NCBI GenBank assembly: GCA_002336115.1
Contig: DDEN01000045.1
Location: forward strand, 124,001 to 188,000
DNA length: 64,000 nt
Direction of reading: 5' to 3'
From: Chitinophagaceae bacterium UBA1953
GTDB taxonomy: Bacteria > Bacteroidota > Bacteroidia > Chitinophagales > Chitinophagaceae
Below, piece after piece: positions 10,301 through 18,046 of this stretch. The translations under genes were made by a program, and so were the position numbers. Numbering within the stretch: the stretch's first letter is position 1; each line of letters begins with the position of its first letter. The notes under the pieces are model-generated. The model worked only from the letters and a program-made list of their open reading frames with translations, did no database searches and was not told the origin of the DNA.

Positions 10301-11140
10301 ATCCAGGATTGAATCACGCTCAAGTACTACTTCGTTACGCTCAATGCTCACTACTTCACCAGTATCTTCATCAACAAAATCTTCAACCCAACTGCGGAGC
10401 ACACGGGCAGCGAGACGCTTACCTTCAAATTGTTCAAGTGATTTTTTATCCGCCTTTACTTCATCGGCCATTCCAAACAGTTCAAGAATATCCTTATCTG
10501 TTTCAAAGCCTATAGAACGCAATAATGTAGTTACAGGGAATTTTTTCTTACGATCAATGTAAGCATACATTACGTTGTTAATGTCGGTGGCAAACTCCAT
10601 CCAGGCACCTTTGAAAGGAATAACCCTTGCTGAATAGATTTTAGTACCGTTGGGGTGAATCGACTGACCAAAAAATACACCAGGCGAACGGTGTAACTGA
10701 GATACAACCACACGCTCAGCACCATTGATAACGAAAGTACCACGGGGAGTCATGTATGGAATGTTTCCTAAAAATACATCCTGAACAATGGTCTGGAAAT
10801 CTACGTGCTCCTCGTCATTACAGCTCAAACGGAGTTTGGCTTTGAGAGGAACTGCGTACGTTAAACCACGCTCCATACATTCTTCGATTGAATACCGTGG
10901 CGGATCAATGAAATAATCCAGGAATTCAAGTACGAAGATGTTACGGGTGTCGGTAATTGGAAAGTTTTCCTTGAATACTCGGAACAACCCTTCAATGTTA
11001 CGCTTATCGGGAGTGGTTTCCAACTGGAAATACTCTTTAAACGATTGAATCTGGATACCCAGCAAATCAGGAATCTCTGCAAGGTTTTTTACTTTTCCGA
11101 AATTAATTCTCTTGCTTACTGTAACGCTTGATGAAGACAT
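7328..11140 (-). CDS. rpoB: DNA-directed RNA polymerase subunit beta
   Basis: Full-length beta subunit (1270 residues). The rifampicin pocket ([13 protein letters not shown], then [17 protein letters not shown]) carries the Asp, His and Ser residues found in sensitive enzymes, so no rifampicin-resistance substitution is seen at the classic positions. The catalytic-centre segment [12 protein letters not shown] and the C-terminal clamp contact region ([24 protein letters not shown]) are intact. It is the first gene of an rpoB-rpoC unit with its own promoter about 130 bp upstream. The usual upstream neighbours rplK, rplA, rplJ and rplL are absent; clpB and a DsbA-like gene are there instead. Confidence 0.99.
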   Translation of the reverse strand: [1270 protein letters not shown]

Positions 11141-11474
11141 ACGTTCTTACCGGTTTTTTAAGTTTGTGCACACGAATAGCTCACCGTCTTTTTACAAAGA
11201 CAAGTAAATTGATTTTCAGTTATTTATGACTGTAATTGGGCGCCAACTTGCTATTCAGCCTAAATTTAGGGAGGCAAAGTTAACAATAAAGCTTGTTGGA
11301 ACAAAATTTGATTGTCGGGTTTTTGCAACTTTTTGACAGTTTCTGGAAAAGTTGGCAGTTTAGCCTTGTTTTACTGGAGCTAAAATGAAGAAAGTGAAAA
11401 GCGGATTTCTGAAAAAGTATTCTTTATAGCAAAAAAATCGGACACTTTGAAGTCCAGATCAGTAATAAGATTAT
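11141..11474. other. Intergenic region upstream of rpoB
   Basis: About 330 bp without a coding frame. Apart from the rpoB promoter at 11275-11305 and the terminator of the neighbouring dsbA-like gene at its right end, no RNA gene, ribosomal-protein gene or clear L10-type leader structure was recognised. The 130-nt leader between the predicted start site and the rpoB ATG is AT-rich and without a strong hairpin. Confidence 0.6.
11275..11305 (-). promoter_or_regulatory. Bacteroidota-type promoter for rpoB-rpoC
   Basis: On the minus strand TTTG (11302-11305) is separated by exactly 19 bp from TAACTTTG (11275-11282), matching the -33/-7 consensus known for the Bacteroidota primary sigma factor (TTTG, 19-21 bp, TAnnTTTG). 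Transcription would begin near 11268, leaving a leader of about 130 nt before rpoB, long enough for regulation in the leader. Confidence 0.75.
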
Positions 11475-11514
11475 AAAAATGAAGAGCTGTTCAAATGAAC
11501 AGCCCTTCATTTTT
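11475..11514 (-). terminator. Terminator of the clpB/dsbA-like unit
   Basis: A long stem: AAAAATGAAG and GCTGTTC on the left (11475-11492), loop AAAT, GAACAGC and CTTCATTTTT on the right (11497-11514), with one A/C mismatch. The minus-strand 3' side ends in a T-run. The stop codon of the dsbA-like gene lies inside the stem. Confidence 0.88.
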
Positions 11515-12091
11515 AAGCCCGTTTTTTGGCAGCTACTTTTACAGTGCCTTTTGAATTTTTGAGTATTTCATCAAATACTTTACTGAAAGCAGGCAGGTTA
11601 ACTGCCCCTTTATATACTTCGCCGTTAATATAAAAGAAAGGCACATCCTTAATTCCTTTGTTGGCACCTTCAAGCAAATCGGCTCGTACGCTCCAGCCAT
11701 AAACCGAATCGACGAGTTTGGTGAGGAAGTTTTTGTCTGTTACACCTGCATCTTTTGCATAGCCTTTTAAGCTGATGGTTCCAAGATTACGGCGGTGTGC
11801 AAACAGAATATTATGCATATCCCAAAACTTACCTTCCTGTGCGGCTCCAATAGAAGCTTCGGCAGCTTTTTGTGCCCGTTGGTGAATACGAGTAAGCGGA
11901 AAGTGGCGAAAATTAAACTGGAGACGGTCCTCATATTTTTCCATCAGCAGGTTTACCACTTCGTTTGCTTTAGCGCATGCCTCGCTTTCATAATCACCAT
12001 ACATCACCAGTTTTACCGGGGCTTTGGTATTACCTACCCAGATATCTTTAGTTGGAATTATCTCTATCTCGTTTGCTTTACTTTGTGCCAT
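11513..12091 (-). CDS. DsbA-family thioredoxin-fold protein lacking the first active-site cysteine
   Basis: A 192-residue protein of the DsbA/thioredoxin_4 group. After a short N-terminal strand comes VKLVMYGDYESEACAKANEV: where active members have D-F-x-C-x-x-C, this one has S36-E-A-C39, so the nucleophilic first cysteine is Ser and only the resolving cysteine remains. The cis-proline loop is kept (DVPFFYING, P151). An all-helical insertion and the FRHFPL strand are as in the family. There is no signal peptide, so it should be cytoplasmic, and the C-terminus is basic (KKRA). It follows clpB by 50 bp and shares its terminator, suggesting a link to proteotoxic stress. Oxidase activity is unlikely; a monothiol, glutathione-binding or chaperone-like role is possible. 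Confidence 0.8.
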   Translation of the reverse strand: MAQSKANEIEIIPTKDIWVGNTKAPVKLVMYGDYESEACAKANEVVNLLMEKYEDRLQFNFRHFPLTRIHQRAQKAAEASIGAAQEGKFWDMHNILFAHRRNLGTISLKGYAKDAGVTDKNFLTKLVDSVYGWSVRADLLEGANKGIKDVPFFYINGEVYKGAVNLPAFSKVFDEILKNSKGTVKVAAKKRA

Positions 12092-12141
12092 AGTTTCCTT
12101 TTTATGGTTATTGTTTCTTTCAGTTCTTTTATTTGTAACAA

Positions 12142-14787
12142 CTAACTTGCCAGGTTGTTGCTGTTTTTCTTTTTTTCTTTTGGCGATGGAGGTACTTCAT
12201 TTCTGAAAACCACAACTCCATCAAACACATCTACTACAACAGGTTTGTTTTTATCTATATCTCCGGCAAGTATCCGTTTGCTCAAGGCATTCACAATTTC
12301 CCTCTGGATCAGTCGCTTTAATGGTCTTGCCCCGAATTGAGGGTCGAACCCGTTCTCAGCAAGAAAATCAAGAGCATAATCAGTAAACTCCAGCTTTATA
12401 CCGCTTTCTGCCACCAATTTTTGAAGATTGTTCAACTGAATGCGGATGATGGATTTGATTTCTTTCAGCAGCAGTGGTGCAAACATAATGATTTCATCCA
12501 CTCTATTCAAAAATTCGGGCCGAATGGTTTGTCTTAAGAGTGTCAAAACATCCAGCTTAGCTTTTTCAGTTGCCTTAAGTATTTCATTTTCAGCAGATAC
12601 CCCTTCAAATGCCTCGCTGATTAAATGACTGCCAATATTGCTCGTCATGATGATAATGGTGTTCTTAAAGTTCACCACACGGCCTTTGTTATCGGTAAGG
12701 CGACCATCATCCAGTACCTGCAACAGCACATTCCAAACATCGGGGTGAGCTTTTTCAATTTCATCGAGCAGCACCACACTGTAAGGTTTGCGGCGCACAG
12801 CTTCGGTAAGCTGGCCCCCTTCATCATAGCCCACATATCCGGGAGGCGCACCTACAAGGCGTGATACGGTATGTTTTTCCTGATACTCACTCATATCAAT
12901 CCTCGTCATCATGCTTTCATCATCAAACAGGTACTCAGCCAATGCTTTTGCCAACTCTGTTTTACCTACACCTGTTGTACCAAGGAAGATAAATGAGCCA
13001 ATGGGTTTGCGGGGATCGCTGAGCCCTGCCCTGCTGCGACGAATGGCATCGGCAACGGCGGTAATGGCTTCTTCCTGCCCTACCACACGGGTATGCAATT
13101 CCTCTTCCAGATGAAGCAGTTTTTCCCGCTCGCTCTGCATCATTTTCGATACAGGAATGCCGGTCATTTTTGCAACGTTCTCAGCTATGTCTTCAGCGTC
13201 CACTTCTTCTTTCAACAGGCGCTTTTCGCTGCTCGTTGCAAGCTGATTGCTTAAGTCTGCAATCACTGCTTCCTGTTCTTTGATTTTGCCGTAACGTATT
13301 TCAGCTACTTTACCATAGTCTCCTTCACGTTCATAACGTTCGGCTTGTAGCTTGAGGTTTTCAACCTGTGCCTTGGCTTCCTGTACCTTTTCTACGAGTT
13401 CTTTTTCTTCTTTCCACTTTGCTTTTATGGTATCACGGTCAACAGAAAGGTTGGCAATTTCAGTATTGAGTTCTTTTAACTTCTGCTCATCGTTTTCACG
13501 CTTGATGGCTTCACGCTCAATTTCCAACTGACGGATCTGGCGTTCAAGTTTATCCAACTCTTCGGGCATGCTGTTCATTTCAAGTCGAAGTTTGGCAGCA
13601 CTTTCATCAATCAGGTCAATTGCTTTATCGGGTAAAAAACGATCGGTGATATAACGGCTGCTGAGTTCAACAGCAGCAATTATAGCTTCGTCTTTAATAC
13701 GCACATGGTGGTGTGTTTCGTAACGGTCTTTTAAACCACGCAGGATAGATATAGCATCTTCCACAGTTGGTTCATCAATCATTACTTTCTGGAAACGGCG
13801 TTCGAGTGCTTTATCTTTTTCAAAATATTTCTGGTATTCGTTTAAGGTGGTTGCACCAATGGCTCTCAGTTCGCCTCTTGCCAATGCCGGTTTTAAAATG
13901 TTGGCTGCATCCATTGCACCTTCGCCTCCGCCTGCTCCTACCAGTGTATGAATTTCATCAATGAAAAGAATGATTTCACCTTCGCTTTCTGCCACTTCTT
14001 TCACCACACCTTTCAAACGTTCTTCAAACTCACCTTTATATTTTGCACCGGCAATGAGTTGTCCCATATCCAATGCATAAATGATTTTTGATTTCAGGTT
14101 TTCGGGCACGTCACCATTTAATATACGCATGGCCAATCCTTCGGCAATGGCTGTTTTACCAACGCCGGGTTCACCTACAAGGATGGGATTGTTTTTACTG
14201 CGGCGTGAAAGGATGTGCAGTGTACGGCGAATTTCTTCATCACGTCCAATTACAGGATCGAGTTTGCCCTGCCTGGCAAGTTCAATTAAATTCTTTGCAT
14301 ACTTGTTTAATGCGTTGAACTGTGTTTCCTGTGTCTGGCTTTTTACTGTATCGCCTTTGCGCAGATCTTTAATAGCGGTGATTAAACCTTTCTCAGTTAA
14401 ACCTGCATCTTTCAGCAGCTTGGCTGTTGAATCATTTCCCTGCACAATGGCAAGTAACAAATGCTCCGGTGTTACAAACTCATCACCAAAAGTTTTTAAT
14501 GATGCACCGGCACGAAGAATTACATTGTTGGCTTCACGACCAATCATCTGTGCAGCTTCTCCCGATGTTTTTGGTAAACGATGAATGGCTTCATCGAGTT
14601 TTGTTTCAACGAGGTTGACAGTTACGTTATTTTTCTTCAGCAAATAATCAACAGGACTTTCCTCCTGTTCAAGCAATGCTTTGAGGATATGTTCTGTTTC
14701 AATATTTGTATTCTGCGCATTAAAGGCCAGTTGCTGTGCCTGCTGCACAGCTTCAGCTGCTTTGATGGTAAAATTTCCTAAGTTCAT
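12142..14787 (-). CDS. clpB: ATP-dependent disaggregase ClpB
   Basis: A full-length (881 residues) Hsp100 disaggregase that rescues aggregated proteins with DnaK. In order: Clp-N double repeat (about 1-145), first AAA+ module with Walker A GEPGVGKT at 205-212 and Walker B FIDEIH, the long coiled-coil middle domain (about 400-530, LDKLERQIRQLEIEREAIKR), second AAA+ module with GTTGVGKTELAKAL near residue 610, and the C-terminal D2-small domain (FGARPLKRLIQ). No ClpP-binding loop is evident, as expected for ClpB. It heads a two-gene unit with the DsbA-like protein. A 7-bp-period repeat occupies the region just before its ATG. Confidence 0.97.
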   Translation of the reverse strand: MNLGNFTIKAAEAVQQAQQLAFNAQNTNIETEHILKALLEQEESPVDYLLKKNNVTVNLVETKLDEAIHRLPKTSGEAAQMIGREANNVILRAGASLKTFGDEFVTPEHLLLAIVQGNDSTAKLLKDAGLTEKGLITAIKDLRKGDTVKSQTQETQFNALNKYAKNLIELARQGKLDPVIGRDEEIRRTLHILSRRSKNNPILVGEPGVGKTAIAEGLAMRILNGDVPENLKSKIIYALDMGQLIAGAKYKGEFEERLKGVVKEVAESEGEIILFIDEIHTLVGAGGGEGAMDAANILKPALARGELRAIGATTLNEYQKYFEKDKALERRFQKVMIDEPTVEDAISILRGLKDRYETHHHVRIKDEAIIAAVELSSRYITDRFLPDKAIDLIDESAAKLRLEMNSMPEELDKLERQIRQLEIEREAIKRENDEQKLKELNTEIANLSVDRDTIKAKWKEEKELVEKVQEAKAQVENLKLQAERYEREGDYGKVAEIRYGKIKEQEAVIADLSNQLATSSEKRLLKEEVDAEDIAENVAKMTGIPVSKMMQSEREKLLHLEEELHTRVVGQEEAITAVADAIRRSRAGLSDPRKPIGSFIFLGTTGVGKTELAKALAEYLFDDESMMTRIDMSEYQEKHTVSRLVGAPPGYVGYDEGGQLTEAVRRKPYSVVLLDEIEKAHPDVWNVLLQVLDDGRLTDNKGRVVNFKNTIIIMTSNIGSHLISEAFEGVSAENEILKATEKAKLDVLTLLRQTIRPEFLNRVDEIIMFAPLLLKEIKSIIRIQLNNLQKLVAESGIKLEFTDYALDFLAENGFDPQFGARPLKRLIQREIVNALSKRILAGDIDKNKPVVVDVFDGVVVFRNEVPPSPKEKKKNSNNLAS

Positions 14788-14796
14788 ATTGTTTGT

Positions 14797-14844
14797 TTTT
14801 AGCGGTCAGCCATTGCCTTTAGCTTTACGCTTTTAGCATTTAGC
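14797..14844. repeat. 7-bp-period repeat upstream of clpB
   Basis: Units read TTTTAGC, GGTCAGC, CATTGC, CTTTAGC, TTTACGC, TTTTAGC, ATTTAGC: six heptamers and one hexamer, all ending in GC. The array starts 10 bp before the clpB ATG (minus strand) and lies between clpB and the divergent serine hydrolase gene, so it is in the clpB leader or promoter. Confidence 0.7.
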
Positions 14845-14941
14845 TTACACTGAAATAAGTAATTTCGTTTTTCTGCGTTTGATTAAACAGAAGTATAAAA
14901 GAATCGTCAAAACACAATCCAACTTAAAAAACCCAGAAACA

Positions 14942-16087
14942 ATGACAGATAAACAGAAGAATATCCGACCCAAAGTCAGTGCTACATTACTTTTCCTGTT
15001 ATTATTACAGGTTGGTTTTGCCCAGCAGAATTTTACGAAAGTGGATGAATGGGTCAATTATAATCTTCCCATGCTTGGCGGCAGAGCTGTGCTCATGATT
15101 TATAAAGATGGAAAGTTTGTATACAATCAAAGCTTCAACAATCTTACCAAACAACAACAAAACCGAACCAAGATAAGAGCAAAGATTTCAGGAGCAGATG
15201 CTGAAACACTGATGCAAAATTATACCGATACTACCCGAGAACGTATTGCCAGTTGCAGCAAGTGGTTAAGCGCCGCATTACTGATGACTTATATTGATGA
15301 AAATAAGGTTCGGTTAAACGATTCTATTGGTAAATTTTTGCCCATTATGACCAAGTATGGCAAAGGGTCCATTCGTGTATGGCAATGCCTCAGCCATTTA
15401 ACCGGAATACAATCGGGAGGCTTGAAAGATATGCTGCAGGGGATGAAAGACATTAAATCGATGGACGAAGCAATGGAAAAGATTGCTATGCTGCCTATGG
15501 AAGGAACGCCCGGTAAAACATTTCATTACAGTAATACCGGTTTGCAGATTGTTGCAGGCATAATTGAAAAAGTAGGTAAAACAGATTTTGAATCTGCTTT
15601 CCATGAACGTATTGCCGTACCTCTTGACATGATGAATACTGATTTTGGCAAAAAAGGTGTACCTCTTGCTGCAGGCGGTGCTTTCAGCACACCAAGAGAT
15701 TATATGAATTTCCTGATTATGATTTTGAATGAAGGTGAGTTTAACGGCAAACGCATCATCAGCAAAGCATTGATAAATGAAATGCAGAAAAACAGGGTAG
15801 GAAGAGATGTGGTGATTATGCAATCGCCTACAGAAGCAGGCAACTGGGGTTATGGTTTTGGTGAATGGGTGATGGATACGCCTTTGGCAATTGCTGATAA
15901 GAAAGATGCAATGCCCGATTCAAAAAGAAGTACAGCAGTTACAAGTCCCGGATTGTTTGGCAGTTTTCCATGGGTTGAAAATGAAAAAAAATACACCGCC
16001 TTTCTGTTTGTATTTAATATTCAGAACAAAGGTCGTAATGAAAAGTATAAAGAGTTGAAGCAATTAGTAGATGATTCATTGAGATAG
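14942..16087 (+). CDS. Secreted serine hydrolase of the class C beta-lactamase/DD-peptidase fold
   Basis: 381 residues from ATG 14942; an in-frame earlier start exists, but it would add about 21 polar residues before a clean signal peptide (SATLLFLLLLQVGFAQ), so the later ATG is preferred. The mature protein has the penicillin-recognising fold: catalytic S104-x-x-K107 (SCSK), Y196-S-N (FHYSNTG) as the second motif, and a Gly-rich C-terminal strand. Such Bacteroidota proteins are annotated as beta-lactamase-like or esterase; substrate unknown, and antibiotic hydrolysis should not be assumed. It stands alone between clpB (divergent) and a strong bidirectional terminator. Confidence 0.85.
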   Translation: MTDKQKNIRPKVSATLLFLLLLQVGFAQQNFTKVDEWVNYNLPMLGGRAVLMIYKDGKFVYNQSFNNLTKQQQNRTKIRAKISGADAETLMQNYTDTTRERIASCSKWLSAALLMTYIDENKVRLNDSIGKFLPIMTKYGKGSIRVWQCLSHLTGIQSGGLKDMLQGMKDIKSMDEAMEKIAMLPMEGTPGKTFHYSNTGLQIVAGIIEKVGKTDFESAFHERIAVPLDMMNTDFGKKGVPLAAGGAFSTPRDYMNFLIMILNEGEFNGKRIISKALINEMQKNRVGRDVVIMQSPTEAGNWGYGFGEWVMDTPLAIADKKDAMPDSKRSTAVTSPGLFGSFPWVENEKKYTAFLFVFNIQNKGRNEKYKELKQLVDDSLR

Positions 16088-16153
16088 AAATCCGAACCGG
16101 AATTTACTGGATGTTGTGGATACATGGGAATGGAATTAATCCTGTATGAAAAT

Positions 16154-16185
16154 AAAAACCGGAGCATACGTTCCGGTTTTTATTT
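16154..16185 (+). terminator. Bidirectional terminator after the serine hydrolase gene
   Basis: AAAAACCGGA (16154-16163) pairs perfectly with TCCGGTTTTT (16172-16181) around an 8-nt loop, followed by TATTTT. Because the left arm begins with A5, it can also stop the convergent dehydrogenase transcript on the minus strand. Confidence 0.9.
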
Positions 16186-16244
16186 TAGAATATTCTTGCT
16201 TTCATCCTCTTCTCAATCATCTTATTCATCCCAACCTTCCCATT

Positions 16245-17138
16245 TCAGACATTCTTAAACCGCTTGCTTATAACCAACTCCTTATTTCCTGATGTATAGG
16301 TATAAAATCCTTCTCCACTTTTTACACCAAGTTTTCCGGCTGTAACCATATTTACTAATAAAGGGCAAGGTGCATATTTGGGATTACCAAATCCATCGTG
16401 CAGTACTTTCAGTATTGCAAGACAAACATCCAGTCCAATAAAATCGGCCAATTGTAATGGGCCCATCGGGTGTGCCATGCCTAATTTCATCACTGTATCA
16501 ATTTCTTCCACACCAGCAACACCTTCGTACAAGCTGTAAATGGCTTCGTTGATCATGGGCATTAAAATGCGGTTGGCAATAAAGCCGGGATAATCGTTCA
16601 CCACGCAGGGAACTTTACCTAACTGTTTAGTGAGTTCAACAATTTTATCGGTTACTTCTTTTTTGGTAGCATAACCATTGATGATTTCAACCAGCTTCAT
16701 TACCGGAACAGGATTCATAAAGTGCATCCCTATCACCATCTCTGCCCTGTTGGTAACAGCAGCAATTTTTGTAATGGAGATGGAAGATGTGTTAGTGGCC
16801 AGGATACAACCTGCAGGTGCAGTTTTATCTATTTCTTCAAAAATATCGAGCTTCAGTTCAATATTTTCTGTTGCTGCTTCCACAACCAGTTCTGCATTAC
16901 TTATTCCTTCAACAAGATCAGCAGTTGTTTTAATGTTTTTCAGGGCTGCTTGTTTCTGATCTTCGGTAATCAATTGCCTTGATACCTGTCGGTCAAGATT
17001 TTTGGCAATGGTGTTTACTGCTTTATCTAACTGACCGGGATTTACATCAATCAGGTTTACACTAAATCCTGCCTGAGCGAAAACGTGTGCAATACCATTT
17101 CCCATAGTACCGGCACCTATGACAGCAATCTGTTTCAT
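16245..17138 (-). CDS. hbd: 3-hydroxybutyryl-CoA dehydrogenase
   Basis: 297 residues from the ATG of MKQIAVIGAGTMGNG; a longer in-frame reading adds a non-conserved stretch and is rejected. NAD-dependent oxidation of (S)-3-hydroxyacyl-CoA, or the reverse reduction of acetoacetyl-CoA. N-terminal Rossmann fold with GAGTMG (about residues 7-12), the NTSSISITKIA segment, catalytic His in GMHFMNPVPVMKLVEII, then the helical 3HCDH C-terminal domain (NRILMPMINEAIYSLYEGVA). It has the short, single-domain length of Hbd/PaaH rather than the fused FadB. It stands alone, so the pathway (fatty-acid, phenylacetate or butanoate metabolism) is not decided by context. Confidence 0.92.
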   Translation of the reverse strand: MKQIAVIGAGTMGNGIAHVFAQAGFSVNLIDVNPGQLDKAVNTIAKNLDRQVSRQLITEDQKQAALKNIKTTADLVEGISNAELVVEAATENIELKLDIFEEIDKTAPAGCILATNTSSISITKIAAVTNRAEMVIGMHFMNPVPVMKLVEIINGYATKKEVTDKIVELTKQLGKVPCVVNDYPGFIANRILMPMINEAIYSLYEGVAGVEEIDTVMKLGMAHPMGPLQLADFIGLDVCLAILKVLHDGFGNPKYAPCPLLVNMVTAGKLGVKSGEGFYTYTSGNKELVISKRFKNV

Positions 17139-17198
17139 ACACTTATTTTTATTACTGCAATATAAGGAAAGGGAAATATTGAAATGCACGGATATATG

Positions 17199-17253
17199 TC
17201 AGATAAGGCTATAACACAAATCATTTGAAATGTGTAAATGAAATTTTATCTGA
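17199..17253. repeat. Nested inverted repeat upstream of the dehydrogenase gene
   Basis: TCAGATAA at 17199-17206 is mirrored by TTATCTGA at 17246-17253; inside lies a second pair, ACACA and TGTGT. It sits between two minus-strand genes. It may be a processed 3' end or an operator; no U-tract is present. Confidence 0.3.
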
Positions 17254-17299
17254 AGTAAAGGAATCGTTCTTGAGAAGAGTTGATGACTAACAGTGAGGG

Positions 17300-17941
17300 T
17301 TAATCTTTCTTTTTGAAATCGCCTCTTTTCCAGGCATCAATAAATTCTTTCCAGGCAACAGGGTTAAAGATGTTTTGCGGCCTGAACTGCCCGCTGTAAT
17401 ATTGCTGCTGTGCTGCCTGCCTTTGTACATAAGACGAATTTTCCCTTCCATCTCTTGGCAAAGACTGCATCAGCATTCTTGATTGTGCCGATTTTGTATT
17501 CTGCCGTGCAACTTCAATTTTATCATCAGGAACATTAGTGGCAAGAAACTCCCGCTCAAACTGTTCTCTTCTTGGCCGGGCTTTAATAATTGTTGCAGGT
17601 AAGTAAACAGTGTCAACCACCATTAACTGAATAACACTGAATGAATTTCCTTCGAGGTTGGCGGGTATTACTACAGCCTTTGGTTTAAAACCAACACTTG
17701 TAAAATCAATAATATCACCTTTTAATACAACGAGACTGAAAACGCCCTGTTCATTTGTGTAGGTTCCCCTGTTCTGGTTACGGAGTTTTACAGTAACCGA
17801 AGGGATGCCACGAAGACTATCGGCTGTCATCACCACACCATAAAGCTGTACTACCGAATCTTTCATTGATTCAAACTGAGCTTTTGCTGCAAAGGGTGCA
17901 AGAAATGATACAATAACAGCTAAGAATAGAAATTTCTTCAT
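17300..17941 (-). CDS. Secreted protein with carboxypeptidase-regulatory-like beta-sandwich domain
   Basis: 213 residues from the ATG of MKKFLFLAVIVSFLAPFAAKAQ, a signal peptide. Residues about 35-110 match the CarboxypepD_reg-like domain found at the N-terminus of SusC proteins: a GVVMTADSLRGIPSVTVKLRNQNRGTYTNEQGVFSLVV pattern, then DFTSVGFKPKAVVIP. The C-terminal half (REQFEREFLATNVP and on) is charged and of low complexity, ending in a Lys/Asp tail. Free-standing proteins of this type are common in Bacteroidota, and their function is not known. A TATTTTTG box lies 7 bp before the ATG, so the mRNA may be nearly leaderless. Confidence 0.7.
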   Translation of the reverse strand: MKKFLFLAVIVSFLAPFAAKAQFESMKDSVVQLYGVVMTADSLRGIPSVTVKLRNQNRGTYTNEQGVFSLVVLKGDIIDFTSVGFKPKAVVIPANLEGNSFSVIQLMVVDTVYLPATIIKARPRREQFEREFLATNVPDDKIEVARQNTKSAQSRMLMQSLPRDGRENSSYVQRQAAQQQYYSGQFRPQNIFNPVAWKEFIDAWKRGDFKKKD

Positions 17942-18000
17942 GGGGCTCAAAAATAAGAGGAAAACATGATTCTGTTCATGAAATGAAACAGCATATCAGT

Positions 18001-18008
18001 TAATTTTG
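18001..18008 (+). promoter_or_regulatory. -7 element upstream of mrp
   Basis: TAATTTTG matches TAnnTTTG, 38 bp before the mrp ATG. No good -33 TTTG is seen at 19-21 bp, so support is partial. Confidence 0.45.
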
Positions 18009-18046
18009 CACTCTTCAATCTTTTTTTAACAAATAGTATTCAAAAT

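Noticed and set aside
14942..16087. Beta-lactamase resistance gene
   Set aside because: SxxK and YxN motifs show the fold only. Such hydrolases are common in Bacteroidota and many act on other substrates; no resistance claim can be made.
16201..16250. Further 7-bp-period array downstream of the serine hydrolase gene
   Set aside because: The TTCATCC/TTCATCC-like stretch can be cut into heptamers only loosely and runs into the dehydrogenase coding region; too weak to count.
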